Shown piece after piece: positions 36,216 to 45,908 of a stretch of DNA of 64,000 nucleotides. Both the position numbers and the translations under genes were made by a program. The notes beneath the pieces are model-generated. The model was not told where the DNA came from and did no database searches. It saw only the letters and a list, made by a program, of their open reading frames with translations. Numbering within the stretch: the first letter of the stretch is position 1; every line of letters begins with the position of its first letter. Location: positions 3,234,501-3,298,500 of the forward strand of contig NZ_CP033069.1 in NCBI RefSeq assembly GCF_003669015.1, in the 5' to 3' direction. The stretch comes from Acidovorax sp. 1608163 (GTDB lineage Bacteria; Pseudomonadota; Gammaproteobacteria; Burkholderiales; Burkholderiaceae_C).

Positions 36216-36233
36216 AGCCCGCTACGGCGGGCT
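36216..36233 (+). terminator. Hairpin between the binding-protein and permease genes
   Basis: AGCCCGC / GCGGGCT with four Ts; probably a partial terminator giving more binding protein than permease. Confidence 0.55.
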
Positions 36234-36262
36234 TTTCTGTGTGGTCTGACCGCCTTTGTTCC

Positions 36263-36955
36263 ATGCCTGTTTTAGATTTTTCACTGCTGCTCTCGGGCCC
36301 CTACCTTGGCATGCTGCTGGCCGGGCTGCGCCTGTCGCTGGCGCTGCTGGCCTCCACGCTGGTACTGGCACTGCCGCTAGCGGTGGTGGTGGCGCTGCTG
36401 CGGCTGGCACCCGTGGCTGCGCTGCGTTGGCTGGGGGCTGTGTATGTGGAATCCATCCGCAACGTCCCCCTTTTGGCCCACATGCTGTTTTGGTACTTTG
36501 GCGCGCCAGAGTTGCTGCCCGAAGCCACCAAGGAATGGCTGTACGGACACAACTACGAGGCTACCGCAGCCGTGGCTGCGCTCACCCTGTACACGGCCGC
36601 GTTCATGGCGGAAGACATTCGCAGCGGTATTCGCGGCATCCCTGGCGTGCAGTTTGAGGCGGGGCGGGCGCTGGGTCTGGGGTTTCTGGCCACCATGCGC
36701 TTGGTCATCTTGCCGCAGGCACTGCGCGTCACGGTGCCACCGCTCATCTCCCAAACGCTGAACCTGTGGAAGAACACCAGCATTGCCACCGTGATTGGTG
36801 CTGCCGAGCTGATGTACCAGGCCGCCAAGGTGGAAAGCGCCACTTTCCGCAGCTTCGAGGCGTTTGTTTTTGCGACGGCAAGCTACGTGGCGCTGTCGCT
36901 GGTGATCACCGGGCTGGCAGCCTGGTACCAGCACCGCTACCCCGTGCGGACGTAA
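36263..36955 (+). CDS. Polar amino acid ABC transporter permease 1
   Basis: A 230-residue membrane protein with about five segments, of the HisMQ/GltJ type: VYVESIRNVPLLAHMLFWYF, AAFMAEDIRSGIRGIPGVQF and the EAA-like ARALGLGFLATMRLVILPQA. It forms a heterodimer with the next permease. The ATG at 36263 gives a normal N-terminus. Confidence 0.93.
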   Translation: MPVLDFSLLLSGPYLGMLLAGLRLSLALLASTLVLALPLAVVVALLRLAPVAALRWLGAVYVESIRNVPLLAHMLFWYFGAPELLPEATKEWLYGHNYEATAAVAALTLYTAAFMAEDIRSGIRGIPGVQFEAGRALGLGFLATMRLVILPQALRVTVPPLISQTLNLWKNTSIATVIGAAELMYQAAKVESATFRSFEAFVFATASYVALSLVITGLAAWYQHRYPVRT

Positions 36956-37045
36956 CAGGGGCAGCATGGCACAAACCCTCAGCCAACAGGCGCCCCGCGC
37001 ACCGCAGAGGCTGGCGCTGCAGCCCTCCTCTCCAAGGCATTGCAC

Positions 37046-37786
37046 ATGAGTTTTTTGGAAATGGTGGACACCTACTGGCTGTACTTTCTGGTGGGCCAGT
37101 ACCCACAGGGGCCACTGGGGGGGCTGGCACTCACCTTGATACTGGCCAGCCTGGGCCTGGTGTCGGCGCTGCCGGTGGGGCTTCTGCTGGGGCTGGGCCG
37201 TGTCAGCCCCTGGCGCTGGCTGCGCTGGCCTGTCACTGGGCTGGTGTTCGTGGTGCGCAGCACGCCACTGCTCATGGTGGTGTTCTGGGCCTACTTCTTT
37301 TTGCCCAGCGTGACAGGCCACAAAACCGACCAGTTCACCACCATGCTGCTGGCACTGGCCTTGTTCAATGGTGCCTACCTGGCCGAAATCGTGCGCGCGG
37401 GCATCCAAGGCCTGCCACGCGGGCAAATGGAATGCGCCCGCGCACTGGGGCTGAGCTACCTGCAGGCGATGCGGAAGGTGGTGCTGCCACAGGCGCTGCG
37501 CCACATGCTGCCCTCGCTGCTGAACCAGCTGGTGTCCACGATCAAGGAGACATCGCTGGGCTTCATCATTGGCCTCAATGAGGTCGCCATGATTGCGACA
37601 CAAATCAACTCCCTGGTGTTCGTGCTGCCCGCGCAAATTTATGCCGTGCTGGCCCTCACCTATTTCATCCTGTGCTTTGGCCTGACGCGCCTGGCCTATG
37701 GGCTGGAGCAGCGACTGGCCCGACGCGCCAAGCCGCCCACCACAGCCCTCCGCACATCCACATCCCTGGCAGGAGCCACCGCATGA
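37046..37786 (+). CDS. Polar amino acid ABC transporter permease 2
   Basis: A 246-residue permease of the same family: [40 protein letters not shown] and [20 protein letters not shown] (EAA loop). Its stop overlaps the ATPase start (ATGA), so the two are translationally coupled. Confidence 0.93.
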   Translation: MSFLEMVDTYWLYFLVGQYPQGPLGGLALTLILASLGLVSALPVGLLLGLGRVSPWRWLRWPVTGLVFVVRSTPLLMVVFWAYFFLPSVTGHKTDQFTTMLLALALFNGAYLAEIVRAGIQGLPRGQMECARALGLSYLQAMRKVVLPQALRHMLPSLLNQLVSTIKETSLGFIIGLNEVAMIATQINSLVFVLPAQIYAVLALTYFILCFGLTRLAYGLEQRLARRAKPPTTALRTSTSLAGATA

Positions 37787-38526
37787 TCCGGTTTGACAAC
37801 GTACAAAAATGGTTTGGCAGCTACCAGGCGCTGCGCGATGTGAATGAGACCATTCACGCAGGCGAGGTGGTGGTGGTGTGCGGTCCATCGGGCTCTGGCA
37901 AGTCCACACTGATACGCACCATCAATCGGCTGGAGCCCATTCAGGGCGGGCGCATTCTGGTGCAGGGAGAAGACATTTACCGCCCTGGGCTCCTGCTGAA
38001 CCAGTTTCGCTCACGGGTGGGTTTTGTGTTCCAGCAGTTCAATTTGTTCCCGCACCTCACGGCGCTGCAAAACTGCACGCTCGCCCCCACCCAGCTCGGC
38101 AAACTCGCCCCGGCCGAAGCCGAGCGCCGCGCCCTGGCCTTGCTTGATCGGGTCGGCCTGGCGCACAAAGCCCAGGCGTACCCCACCGAGCTGTCTGGCG
38201 GGCAGCAGCAACGCGTTGCCATAGCCCGCGCGCTGGCCATGGAGCCCCCGGTGATTCTGTTTGACGAGCCCACCAGCGCGCTCGACCCCGAGATGGTAGG
38301 AGAGGTGCTGCTGGTGATGCGCGATCTGGCCCGCGACGGCATGACCATGGTGGTGGTCACGCATGAAATGGGGTTTGCCCGCGAAGTGGCCGACCGGGTG
38401 CTGTTTCTCGACCAAGGGCAGGTGCTGGAGCGTGCCACCCCAGACGACTTTTTCAACCGCCCTCAGCACCCACGGGCCCAGCAGTTTCTGTCGGACATCC
38501 GCACGCCCTTTGCGCTGGCTGCATAA
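37783..38526 (+). CDS. Polar amino acid ABC transporter ATP-binding protein
   Basis: A 247-residue ATPase with Walker [11 protein letters not shown] (residue 34 on), Q-loop [15 protein letters not shown], signature [16 protein letters not shown], Walker [14 protein letters not shown] and the switch [14 protein letters not shown]. GlnQ/GltL type. It completes the operon of binding protein, two permeases and ATPase. Confidence 0.96.
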   Translation: MIRFDNVQKWFGSYQALRDVNETIHAGEVVVVCGPSGSGKSTLIRTINRLEPIQGGRILVQGEDIYRPGLLLNQFRSRVGFVFQQFNLFPHLTALQNCTLAPTQLGKLAPAEAERRALALLDRVGLAHKAQAYPTELSGGQQQRVAIARALAMEPPVILFDEPTSALDPEMVGEVLLVMRDLARDGMTMVVVTHEMGFAREVADRVLFLDQGQVLERATPDDFFNRPQHPRAQQFLSDIRTPFALAA

Positions 38527-38559
38527 AACAGCCAGCGCCTCTGCGGCCGATCAGTCCCA

Positions 38560-41079
38560 TCACTCCGCAGCGCGGCGCAGTGTCTCGACCACGGGGCGAC
38601 GCAGCACGTCGCGCAGGCCCCACCAGCCCGCCAGCAGGGCCAGCACGGCACCGGCCAAGGCCCCGGCCAGCGGCACCCACAGCGATGCCGTCCAGGCAAA
38701 GTCAAACACGTAGCGGGCCAGGGCCCAGCCCACGGCCACGGCCACGGCGCTGGCCAAAAAACCCGCCAGCAGCCCCACGCCCATCAGCTCGGCCCGCTGC
38801 ACCTGGCGCAGCAGGCTGGCGCGGGCGCCCACGGCGCGCATGATGGCGAATTCGCGGGCGCGCTCCTCGCGTGTGGCGGTAACGGCCGCAAACAGCACCA
38901 CCAGCCCAGCGGCCAGGGTGAAGGCGAACAAAAACTCCACCGCGCGGATGACCTGATCGAGCACACGCTGCACCTGGGTGATGGTGCTGGCCATGTCCAC
39001 GTTGGTAATGTTGGGGAATTGGCGCACCAGCGCGTTGTCAAAGCCCTGGGCCTCGGGCGCGCGGTAAGCCGCCAGGTAGGTGACAGCCACGCCTTCTAGC
39101 TGCTGCACCGGGTACATCACAAAGAAGTTGGCACGCATGGAGCCCCAGTCCACCTTGCGCAGGCTGGTGATGCGGGCTTCGTTCTGCACACCGCCAATGT
39201 CAAACAGCAGGCTGTCGCCCAGCTTCAGGCCCAGGGTCTGCGCAATGCCCTCTTCCACGCTCACGGCACCAGCCTCGTTGTCGGTCCAATGGCCTGCCAC
39301 GATCTGGTTGTGGGCGGGCTGCTGCACGGCCGTGGAGAGGTTGAACTCGCGGTCCACCAGGCGCTTGGCGCGGTCTTCGGTGTAGGTGTCCGGCCCCACG
39401 GGCTGGCCGTTCACGGCCAGCAGGCGGCCGCGGATCATGGGGTACCAGTCGTACTTGGCCACGCCGCTGGTCTGCAGGGTTTTCTGAAAATCGTCGGCCT
39501 GCTCGGGCATCACGTTGATGACGAAACGGTTGGGCGCATCGGGCGGGGTGGCCTGGCGCCAGCTGCTGATGAGGTCGGTGCGCAGCAGCACCAGCAGCAC
39601 CAGCGCCAACAGGCCCACAGCCAGGCTGCTGACCTGCACCACGGCATAGGCCGGGCGGGCCGAGATTTGCCGCGTGGCCAGCACCAGCCAGCGCGGGGCC
39701 GTGGCTTCGTTCACGCTTTTGCGCAGCAGCTTCACGGCCACCCAACTCAGGCCTGCGAACAAGGCCACGGCCCCGGCAAAGCCGCCCACGGCAATGAAGC
39801 CCAGCTTGAGGTCGCTGCTCACGGCCAGCAGCAACGCCGCAAAGCCCGCCACGCCCACGCACAGCACGGCCAGCGATGCAGGCTTGAGGCCGCCCACGTC
39901 GCGGCGGATGACGCGCAGCGGCGGCACCTGGGCCAGTTGCAACACGGGCGGCAGGCCAAAGGCAAACAGCAGCGTGAGCCCCATGCCCAAACCAAAGGCC
40001 ACGGGCCACAGGCTGGGCGCGGGCAAGGCCGACTCCACCAGCCCGGCCAGCAGCATCACAAACACGTTGTGCACCAGGTAGCCCAGCGCCACGCCCAATG
40101 CGCTGGCAAACAGGCCAATCAGCGCGAATTCGGTGGTGTACGCACCCGCAATGGTGCGCTGGCTTTGCCCCAGCACGCGCAGCATGGCCGAGGCATCGAG
40201 GTGGTCGGCGGCAAAGCCGCGTGCCGCCAGCGCCACGGCCACGGCCGAGAGCAGCGCGGCCAACAAGGCCACCAGGTTCAAAAACTTCTGGGCGCGGTCC
40301 AGCGTCTGGCGCATTTCGGGGCGGCCGCTCTCCAGCGACTCGACCCGCACGGCGCGCACGTCGGTCTTTTTGACCTCGGCATTGGCCCAGTCGGCAAAGG
40401 CCTTGACGGCGGCGGGTGCCCCCGCCACGGCAAATCGGTAGGTGATGCGGCTGGCGGGCTGCACCAGGCCGGTGGCAGGCACATCGGCCGCGTTGAGCAT
40501 GACACGCGGTGCAAAGCTCATGAAGCCCGCGCCCCGGTCGGGCTCGATGACGATGATGCGGGCAATGCGCAACTGGGCATCGCCCAGCAGCAGCTTGTCG
40601 CCCATGGCCAGGCCCAGCGCGTCCAGCAAAGGTGCATCCACCCATACGTCGCCAGGGGCGGGAATGTCGCGGGTGGTCTGCTCTGGCCCGCCCGGCGCGT
40701 CGGTCACTTTGAGGGCGCCGCGCAGCGGGTAGCCCGCCTCTACGCTTTTGAGGGCCACCAGCTTGCTGGCACCGCCTTGCGCATCGCTGGCGCGGCCCAT
40801 GGTGGGAAAGCCCATGGTGCCCACGGTTTGCAGACCCAACGCACGGGCTTTTTCCACAAAGGCCGCTGGCGTGGGGTTGTCGCTGGCCACCACCGCATCG
40901 CCCCCCAGCAGCTGCAGGGCATCGCGCTGCAGGCCGCCTTGCAGGCGGTCGGCAAAAAAGCCCACCGAGGTGAGCGCGGCCACCGCCAGCGTGACGGCCA
41001 CCATCAACAAACGCAGCTCGCCAGCGCGCAGGTCGCGCAGCAAGGTGCGCCACCCCAGGCGCAAGAAGGACAGATTCAT
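38560..41079 (-). CDS. FtsX-family ABC transporter permease (YbbP-like)
   Basis: An 839-residue protein starting MNLSFLRLGWRTLLRDLRAG. It has ten membrane segments in the YbbP/AcrB-like double FtsX layout: one N-terminal, two sets near residues 260-420 and a last set near 715-830 (LFAFTLAAGLVVLFAAVTAT), with large periplasmic domains between. These permeases usually work with a LolD/YbbA-type ATPase and are linked to lipoprotein or envelope functions. No such ATPase gene is next to it here. Confidence 0.88.
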   Translation of the reverse strand: MNLSFLRLGWRTLLRDLRAGELRLLMVAVTLAVAALTSVGFFADRLQGGLQRDALQLLGGDAVVASDNPTPAAFVEKARALGLQTVGTMGFPTMGRASDAQGGASKLVALKSVEAGYPLRGALKVTDAPGGPEQTTRDIPAPGDVWVDAPLLDALGLAMGDKLLLGDAQLRIARIIVIEPDRGAGFMSFAPRVMLNAADVPATGLVQPASRITYRFAVAGAPAAVKAFADWANAEVKKTDVRAVRVESLESGRPEMRQTLDRAQKFLNLVALLAALLSAVAVALAARGFAADHLDASAMLRVLGQSQRTIAGAYTTEFALIGLFASALGVALGYLVHNVFVMLLAGLVESALPAPSLWPVAFGLGMGLTLLFAFGLPPVLQLAQVPPLRVIRRDVGGLKPASLAVLCVGVAGFAALLLAVSSDLKLGFIAVGGFAGAVALFAGLSWVAVKLLRKSVNEATAPRWLVLATRQISARPAYAVVQVSSLAVGLLALVLLVLLRTDLISSWRQATPPDAPNRFVINVMPEQADDFQKTLQTSGVAKYDWYPMIRGRLLAVNGQPVGPDTYTEDRAKRLVDREFNLSTAVQQPAHNQIVAGHWTDNEAGAVSVEEGIAQTLGLKLGDSLLFDIGGVQNEARITSLRKVDWGSMRANFFVMYPVQQLEGVAVTYLAAYRAPEAQGFDNALVRQFPNITNVDMASTITQVQRVLDQVIRAVEFLFAFTLAAGLVVLFAAVTATREERAREFAIMRAVGARASLLRQVQRAELMGVGLLAGFLASAVAVAVGWALARYVFDFAWTASLWVPLAGALAGAVLALLAGWWGLRDVLRRPVVETLRRAAE

Positions 41080-41090
41080 GGGCGCAAACC

Positions 41091-42812
41091 TTAGCGCAAT
41101 TGCACGGCGCGGTGCGCCATAGGGGTTTGCGCCACCAGGCCTTTGCCACCGGGCCGTGGCGCAGAGGAAGGCGTTGCAGCCTCTGCCGACAGACGCTGGG
41201 CCAGGGCCTTGAGCACCGGGTCAATCTCGGCCCCCACGCGCATCTGCGGATTAGAGAAGCCATCGGCCTTGCCCGCCTCGACCTCGCGCTGGGCGATGAT
41301 GGGCACGGCTTTGTTGAACGCATCGGTGAAGGAGTAGGTGCTGCGCAGTTGCTCGTTAAATACGGCGCGGCCAAAGAAGGTCAGCTCAGAGCGCATGCCG
41401 CAGCCGTAGGAGGTGTGCGTGGCGTCCGCTGCCGTCATGATGAGGGTGGACGGGGTGGCCAGCGTATCGAGCCAGCCGCCCGAGTAACAAGCCGAGATGG
41501 CGATCACGCGGTGACGGATGCCCGCATCGTCCAGCATGTGGCGCAGCAGCTCGGGCGTCATGGGGTCCACCTGCAAGGGCGGGTGGGCGGCAGCAAGCTG
41601 ATGGTTGCGGGCACCATGCGAGGTCATGTAAACCACGAGCACGTCCTGCTCGCGGTCCATGGTGGCGGCCAGGGCGTCCACGGCGCTGCGCAGATTCTCT
41701 GGCGTGGCCCACAGATGGGTGTCGGCCGTCTCGGCATGGTTAAGCAGGTGCAGCACGCGGCCTTCGGCATCGAAGCGGTCTTGCAGCAGATCGCTCACCA
41801 TGGTGCTTTCGCGGCGGAACACTTCTTCGCCCGCATAAGGGGCGAACACCAGGCCGTACACATCCACCACGCCGGGGCGTTCGGGGGTCAGGTCTTGGGT
41901 GTAGGCCTCCAGCATGAGCTGCTGGCCCTCAAACACCGCTTGGGACAGGGGCACGCCTGCGGGTTGCGCGTCTGCCCCTTCGGCAGCGGCGGCATCGGTC
42001 GCTGCCTGCACATCCACCACGGGCTTCCAGGTGGGCTCCACCCCCAAACCCAATTGCACAGCCGTGCCCGCCACCAGGCACAGCGCAAACACCGCTGTGC
42101 GCCAGCGCGACCGCACGAAACGCGCCGTGAGCCGCACCATGGCGGCATACGAACACAAGATGACGGCAATGGCCGACAGCCCCAGCAGCAGCTCGGGCAG
42201 CGTCCAATCCAAACGGTCTTGCCATGCAGGCATGCCGGCACTGGCCTCGTCGCTCGCAGGAATCAGGAGCAAAGGAATCACCCACGGCAGCACGGCCAGG
42301 CTACTCAACAACAACCAAGCTGGCACACCACCCGCCAGCGCCTCAGCCGGTCCAGGCGCCTGTTTCTGCACTGGCCACATGGCCCACCAGGCCGCGCCCA
42401 GCAATGCCAGCGACAACCAGTGCTGGCCCAGCCAAGCCTGGGCATTGAATTCCACCGGCCCCACGGCCACGGCAGCCCACCATTCGCCCAGCACCACCAA
42501 GCCCCAGCTCACCACCATGGCACTGATCAACTGCGCCGGGGTCGGCGCTGCCGCCCCCGTGCGCGGGGCCATGAAGACAGCGGCGCGCAAGCTCTCGAGC
42601 ACCCAGCGGTACCAGGGCAGGTGCGTGGGCACAGCAGGCCCGGGCGCCGTGGGTGCGGTAGGCACAGTAGGCGCGGCGGAGGGATGGGATGGCGGTGCAT
42701 CGCCCACAGCCTCTGCCGATGCCGCTGGGGCAACGGAGGCGACTGGGACGCTAGAAGCAGCAGGAACAGGGGAAGGCGCGGGGACTTCTGCGGATTGAGG
42801 CTCGACGGTCAT
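41091..42812 (-). CDS. Membrane protein with C-terminal C13 (legumain-like) peptidase domain
   Basis: A 573-residue protein. An N-terminal Pro/Ala/Val-rich region (about 1-60) is followed by several membrane segments (about 90-250), then a soluble domain with the caspase/legumain-clan dyad: His in VVYMTSHGARNHQLA (about 400) and Cys in VIAISACYSGGWLDTL (about 440). Peptidase C13 members cleave after Asn or Asp or act as transamidases; the bacterial ones are little studied. It starts beside a copy of the dispersed hairpin repeat and ends 11 bp before the FtsX-like gene. Confidence 0.85.
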   Translation of the reverse strand: MTVEPQSAEVPAPSPVPAASSVPVASVAPAASAEAVGDAPPSHPSAAPTVPTAPTAPGPAVPTHLPWYRWVLESLRAAVFMAPRTGAAAPTPAQLISAMVVSWGLVVLGEWWAAVAVGPVEFNAQAWLGQHWLSLALLGAAWWAMWPVQKQAPGPAEALAGGVPAWLLLSSLAVLPWVIPLLLIPASDEASAGMPAWQDRLDWTLPELLLGLSAIAVILCSYAAMVRLTARFVRSRWRTAVFALCLVAGTAVQLGLGVEPTWKPVVDVQAATDAAAAEGADAQPAGVPLSQAVFEGQQLMLEAYTQDLTPERPGVVDVYGLVFAPYAGEEVFRRESTMVSDLLQDRFDAEGRVLHLLNHAETADTHLWATPENLRSAVDALAATMDREQDVLVVYMTSHGARNHQLAAAHPPLQVDPMTPELLRHMLDDAGIRHRVIAISACYSGGWLDTLATPSTLIMTAADATHTSYGCGMRSELTFFGRAVFNEQLRSTYSFTDAFNKAVPIIAQREVEAGKADGFSNPQMRVGAEIDPVLKALAQRLSAEAATPSSAPRPGGKGLVAQTPMAHRAVQLR

Positions 42813-42829
42813 GGCCCAATCATGCCATT

Positions 42830-42890
42830 AGATAAAAATGGCACCTAGCGCTTATTCAACAAGCGCTAGCAGCTACGTTTTTGATAGCAA
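42830..42890 (+). repeat. Dispersed hairpin repeat, copy D
   Basis: Leader AGATAAAAATGGCACC, arms TAGCGCTT and AAGCGCTA, then GCAGCTA and TTTTTGATAGCAA. Located between the peptidase gene and the first fdhD. Confidence 0.75.
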
Positions 42891-42922
42891 CCATGCATTC
42901 AACCAAGAGGCCAGCGCCACGC

Positions 42923-43852
42923 TCAGGCCAACTCGGGCTGCAGCACCAGCCGGTGTACGCCCGTGTAGCAAACAAAACGCCGGTTGGTCGCACGGCCAAT
43001 GGCGCACAGGCCCAGCTGCTGCGCAACGGCGTGGCCCATTTGCGTCATGCCGCTGCGCGAGACGACGATGGGCACCCCCATCTGGGCAGACTTGATGACC
43101 ATCTCGCTGGTCAGCCGCCCGGTGGTGTAGAACACTTTGTCGGCCCCGGCCATGGGCTGGAAGGGGGTTGCACTGCCCTGCCCCTTCTGCGCTGCTGCGG
43201 CATCGGTGCCTTCCAGAGGCGCCGGCTCGGGGTTCATCCACATCCAGCCTGCAATGGTGTCAATCGCGTTGTGGCGGCCCACGTCCTCCACAAAGGTCAG
43301 CATCTCATCACCCCGAAACAGCGCGCAGCCATGCACCGAGCCCGCAGACTTGTAGGTGGTCTCTTTCAGGCGGATGGCGTTGACCAGGCCGTACAGCTGC
43401 GCTTGGGTCAGCTGGGCTTCGGGCAGTTCGATGCGGTCCACCTCGTCCATCAAGCCACCAAACACACTGCCCTGGCCGCAGCCGGTGGTCACCACCTTGC
43501 TGGCGGTGCGCTCTTCAATGCGGGCAATGCCGTGGCGCGTGCGCACTGCGGCGGCATGCACGTCCCAATCCACGGTGATGGACTCGATGTCAAACACCGA
43601 CTCCACCAACCGCTGGTTGCGCAGGTAGCCCAGCACCAGCAACTCAGGGTGGGCGCCCAGCGTCATCAGGGTGACCAGTTCGCGCCGGTCCACATACACG
43701 GTGAGGGGCCGCTCGGCAGGAATGTGCACCGCCTCGGTCTCGCCCCGTTCATTGATCACGTCCACCGCCTGCGTCAGCGGCGCCTGCGCCTGGGTCAGGC
43801 GCGGCAAGGCCAGGGTGGAGGCGGGAACGGGGTGAGGCATGGCAACGGTCAT
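42923..43852 (-). CDS. fdhD: FdhD-family sulfur carrier (first copy, no CxxC)
   Basis: A 309-residue FdhD-like protein, recognised by the conserved SAGSVHGCALFRGDEMLTFV, EDVGRHNAIDTIAGWM and FYTTGRLTSEMVIKSAQMGV. FdhD moves sulfur from IscS to the molybdenum cofactor of formate dehydrogenase; the E. coli protein uses a CxxC pair. Here that position is TTGCGQGSVFGG, with one Cys only. The start at 43852 is preferred over the upstream GTG/ATG candidates because the family begins near there. It follows the formate dehydrogenase cluster after a terminator. Confidence 0.85.
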   Translation of the reverse strand: MTVAMPHPVPASTLALPRLTQAQAPLTQAVDVINERGETEAVHIPAERPLTVYVDRRELVTLMTLGAHPELLVLGYLRNQRLVESVFDIESITVDWDVHAAAVRTRHGIARIEERTASKVVTTGCGQGSVFGGLMDEVDRIELPEAQLTQAQLYGLVNAIRLKETTYKSAGSVHGCALFRGDEMLTFVEDVGRHNAIDTIAGWMWMNPEPAPLEGTDAAAAQKGQGSATPFQPMAGADKVFYTTGRLTSEMVIKSAQMGVPIVVSRSGMTQMGHAVAQQLGLCAIGRATNRRFVCYTGVHRLVLQPELA

Positions 43853-43873
43853 GGCGGCAGAGTACACGCAAAA

Positions 43874-43902
43874 AAGCCGCAAGCGAAGTGCGCTTGCGGC
43901 TT
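43874..43902 (-). terminator. Terminator after the formate dehydrogenase cluster
   Basis: A 12-bp stem AAGCCGCAAGCG / CGCTTGCGGCTT with loop AAGTG; the T-run (AAAAAA on the plus strand at its left) is on the minus strand. Confidence 0.85.
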
Positions 43903-43936
43903 GAGAAAGTCAGGGGGATCAGCCCCCTTCAAAGTT

Positions 43937-44050
43937 AGAGCGGCTCACAAAACTCAGCGAAACGGTTCTGGCTAGGCGCTGCGTCGCAGGCAGTACGCGT
44001 AGTACGACAAGACGCGGCAACGACGCCAGAAGAGTTTTGTTAGCCGCTCT
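43937..44050. repeat. MITE-like element with 19-bp terminal inverted repeats
   Basis: AGAGCGGCTCACAAAACTC (43937-43955) and its reverse complement with one mismatch (44032-44050) bracket an imperfectly palindromic 114-bp element. Its right end meets the stop codon of the next gene. It carries no gene. Confidence 0.75.
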
Positions 44051-44439
44051 TAAGACTTGGGCGCCGAGGCCGCTGGCGTGTTCGTGCTCGGCGGGCTGCT
44101 GGCCGTGCCTGGTGGCGAATGGGCGCCGGCCGCCTCTTGCGGCTTGGCCGCTGGCGGGGTGTAAGCAAAGGGCCCGGGGTCGGCACAGGTGGCAGGCGCT
44201 GCCGCTGCGGGTTTGGCGTCCTTGTTGGTCTTGCGGTAGTGCGCGGCCACGCGGTCTTGCGACTGGCACAGCTTGTAGTTGTCTACCTTGCCTGCCCAAG
44301 CGGCCTTGGCGGCGGCTTCGGCGGCTTTTTCTGCGGCTTCAGGGCTGGGGGCAGGCAGCTTGGCCGAGGCCACAGAGCACAGTGCGCTCAGGCCCAATGC
44401 CAAGGTTGCGAGCAGGGAGGGTCGGAAAAAATGCGTCAT
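44050..44439 (-). CDS. Small periplasmic protein of the formate dehydrogenase cluster
   Basis: A 129-residue protein with a signal peptide (MTHFFRPSLLATLALGLSAL, cleavage after ASA). The mature part is helical at first (AEAAAKAAWAGKVDNYKLCQ), then has two cysteines (KLCQSQDRVA and PATCADPG) and a Pro/Ala/Ser-rich tail that ends within the palindromic element. Unknown role; its place behind the cytochrome b subunit suggests an accessory protein of the complex. Confidence 0.65.
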   Translation of the reverse strand: MTHFFRPSLLATLALGLSALCSVASAKLPAPSPEAAEKAAEAAAKAAWAGKVDNYKLCQSQDRVAAHYRKTNKDAKPAAAAPATCADPGPFAYTPPAAKPQEAAGAHSPPGTASSPPSTNTPAASAPKS

Positions 44440-44450
44440 GGTGCGTTGCC

Positions 44451-45656
44451 TCATACCTGTGCGGGCTGGCCCGCAGATGGCGTTGCTGCAGCGCCCGCCT
44501 GGGGGGCTGCGCTGCGTTGCCGTGGGATCTTGCCCGCCTGAACATCGTCGTACCACAGCTCGTGGTGCTCCTTGGCCCAGGCGTCGCTCACATAGCCCGT
44601 CTTCATGGCCTTGTAAGCGCCCTTCATACCCACCGTGCCCATGTAGATGTGGCCGCAAATCAGCGCCATCATCCAGATCGCCAGGGTGGCGTGAATCATG
44701 TGGGCGATCTGCATGTCGCCGCGCACATCGCCAAAGCCGGGGAAGAGCTTGTCGAGCACCAAACCCGTGGCCACCACAAAGATGCCCGGGATGGTGATGC
44801 CCCACCAGAACAGCCCCTTCTCACCCGCGTTGAAGCGGTGCGAGGGCACTTCATGGCCGTCACCGCCCAGCATGCCGCCGCCCTTGGACAGCCACACAAA
44901 GTCGGCGCGGTTGGCAATGTTGTCCTTGATGAACGTGAGCACAATGACCGCCAGCGACACCGCAAACAGCGGGCCCATGAAGTTGTGCACGTTCTTGAGC
45001 GCGTAGGTCAGCCAGCCAAACAGCGTGCTGCCCAGCACAGGCAGCAAGAAGAACTTGCCAAACGCCATGACGATGCCGGAAGCGGCCAGTGCAATGAAGG
45101 CAAACGCATTGGCCCAGTGGGCTGCACGTTCAAACGGGGTGAAGCGCTCGATGCCCTTGCTGCCCGTGTCGGGATGGTCGTGGCCCATGGGGCCTTTGAC
45201 GAAGTAGAAGATGCCCAGGGCCAGCAGCACGATGGCGAACAATGCCGCACCGTACGGAATGATCCATTGGTTGCGCACCTCACGCCAAGCCTGGCCTGCA
45301 TTGGTAAAGCGCGAGCCGGGGTACTGCACAAAGGGCTGGATCAGGTTGCCCGCCTCAGGGGCCTGGGTCTTGGGCAGGCTGCTGTAGCCCGTCACGCCCT
45401 GCCCCACCTGGCGCCACACGGGCGCATTGTTGCCGGGCTGCACCTTCATGCGCTCGCCGTTGGTTTGCTCGGCATAGCCGGGCTCGGCGCTGGCGTCGGG
45501 CTTCACTTCAAAAATGTTTTGGCCTTGCACGCCTGCCACCGCAGCGGCAGCAGGCACCTCGCCCACGGTGCCAGAGGCGGTCGGCCCGGCGGGCGCCTGG
45601 GCGTGCGCAGCGAAGGCCCCTAAGGTCAGCAGCAAGGCACAGAGACTGTGTTTCAT
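44451..45656 (-). CDS. fdhC: Formate dehydrogenase gamma subunit, cytochrome b556
   Basis: A 401-residue protein with a signal peptide (MKHSLCALLLTLGAFAAHA), a periplasmic part of about 115 residues, and four membrane segments with haem-binding histidines in FERAAHWANAFAFIALAASG, LKNVHNFMGPLFAVSL and MIHATLAIWMMALICGHIYM. It anchors the enzyme and passes electrons from formate to quinone. Longer than E. coli FdoI (211) because of the N-terminal extension seen in many betaproteobacteria. Confidence 0.93.
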   Translation of the reverse strand: MKHSLCALLLTLGAFAAHAQAPAGPTASGTVGEVPAAAAVAGVQGQNIFEVKPDASAEPGYAEQTNGERMKVQPGNNAPVWRQVGQGVTGYSSLPKTQAPEAGNLIQPFVQYPGSRFTNAGQAWREVRNQWIIPYGAALFAIVLLALGIFYFVKGPMGHDHPDTGSKGIERFTPFERAAHWANAFAFIALAASGIVMAFGKFFLLPVLGSTLFGWLTYALKNVHNFMGPLFAVSLAVIVLTFIKDNIANRADFVWLSKGGGMLGGDGHEVPSHRFNAGEKGLFWWGITIPGIFVVATGLVLDKLFPGFGDVRGDMQIAHMIHATLAIWMMALICGHIYMGTVGMKGAYKAMKTGYVSDAWAKEHHELWYDDVQAGKIPRQRSAAPQAGAAATPSAGQPAQV

Positions 45657-45668
45657 GGCAGACCTCGC

Positions 45669-45908
45669 TCAGGGCTTCTGGTTGCGGGAGTACTCGTTTT
45701 GCCCGTACTGCTGGCGTGTGCGCAACTGCTGCTCCCAGCTGGTCTTGTCCCCCGTGGTCCAGCCGGGCTGCGTGAAGTTGCTGCCGGTGCCAGCGTAGGG
45801 TGCGGCGTCGTGCTTGACGCCACCGCCGGTCTGCGGCTTTTCGGAGCAGGCCGACAGGGCTGCGCCCAAGACAAGGGCCATGGAGAGGGTGGAGACAATG
45901 CGCTTCAT
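45669..45908 (-). CDS. Small lipoprotein of the formate dehydrogenase cluster
   Basis: A 79-residue protein with a lipobox (MALVLGAALSACSEKPQ, Cys as position 1 of the mature chain) and a soluble tail (PYAGTGSNFTQPGWTTGDKT). It lies between the beta and gamma subunit genes and overlaps the beta stop by 4 bp; accessory role inferred. Confidence 0.75.
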   Translation of the reverse strand: MKRIVSTLSMALVLGAALSACSEKPQTGGGVKHDAAPYAGTGSNFTQPGWTTGDKTSWEQQLRTRQQYGQNEYSRNQKP

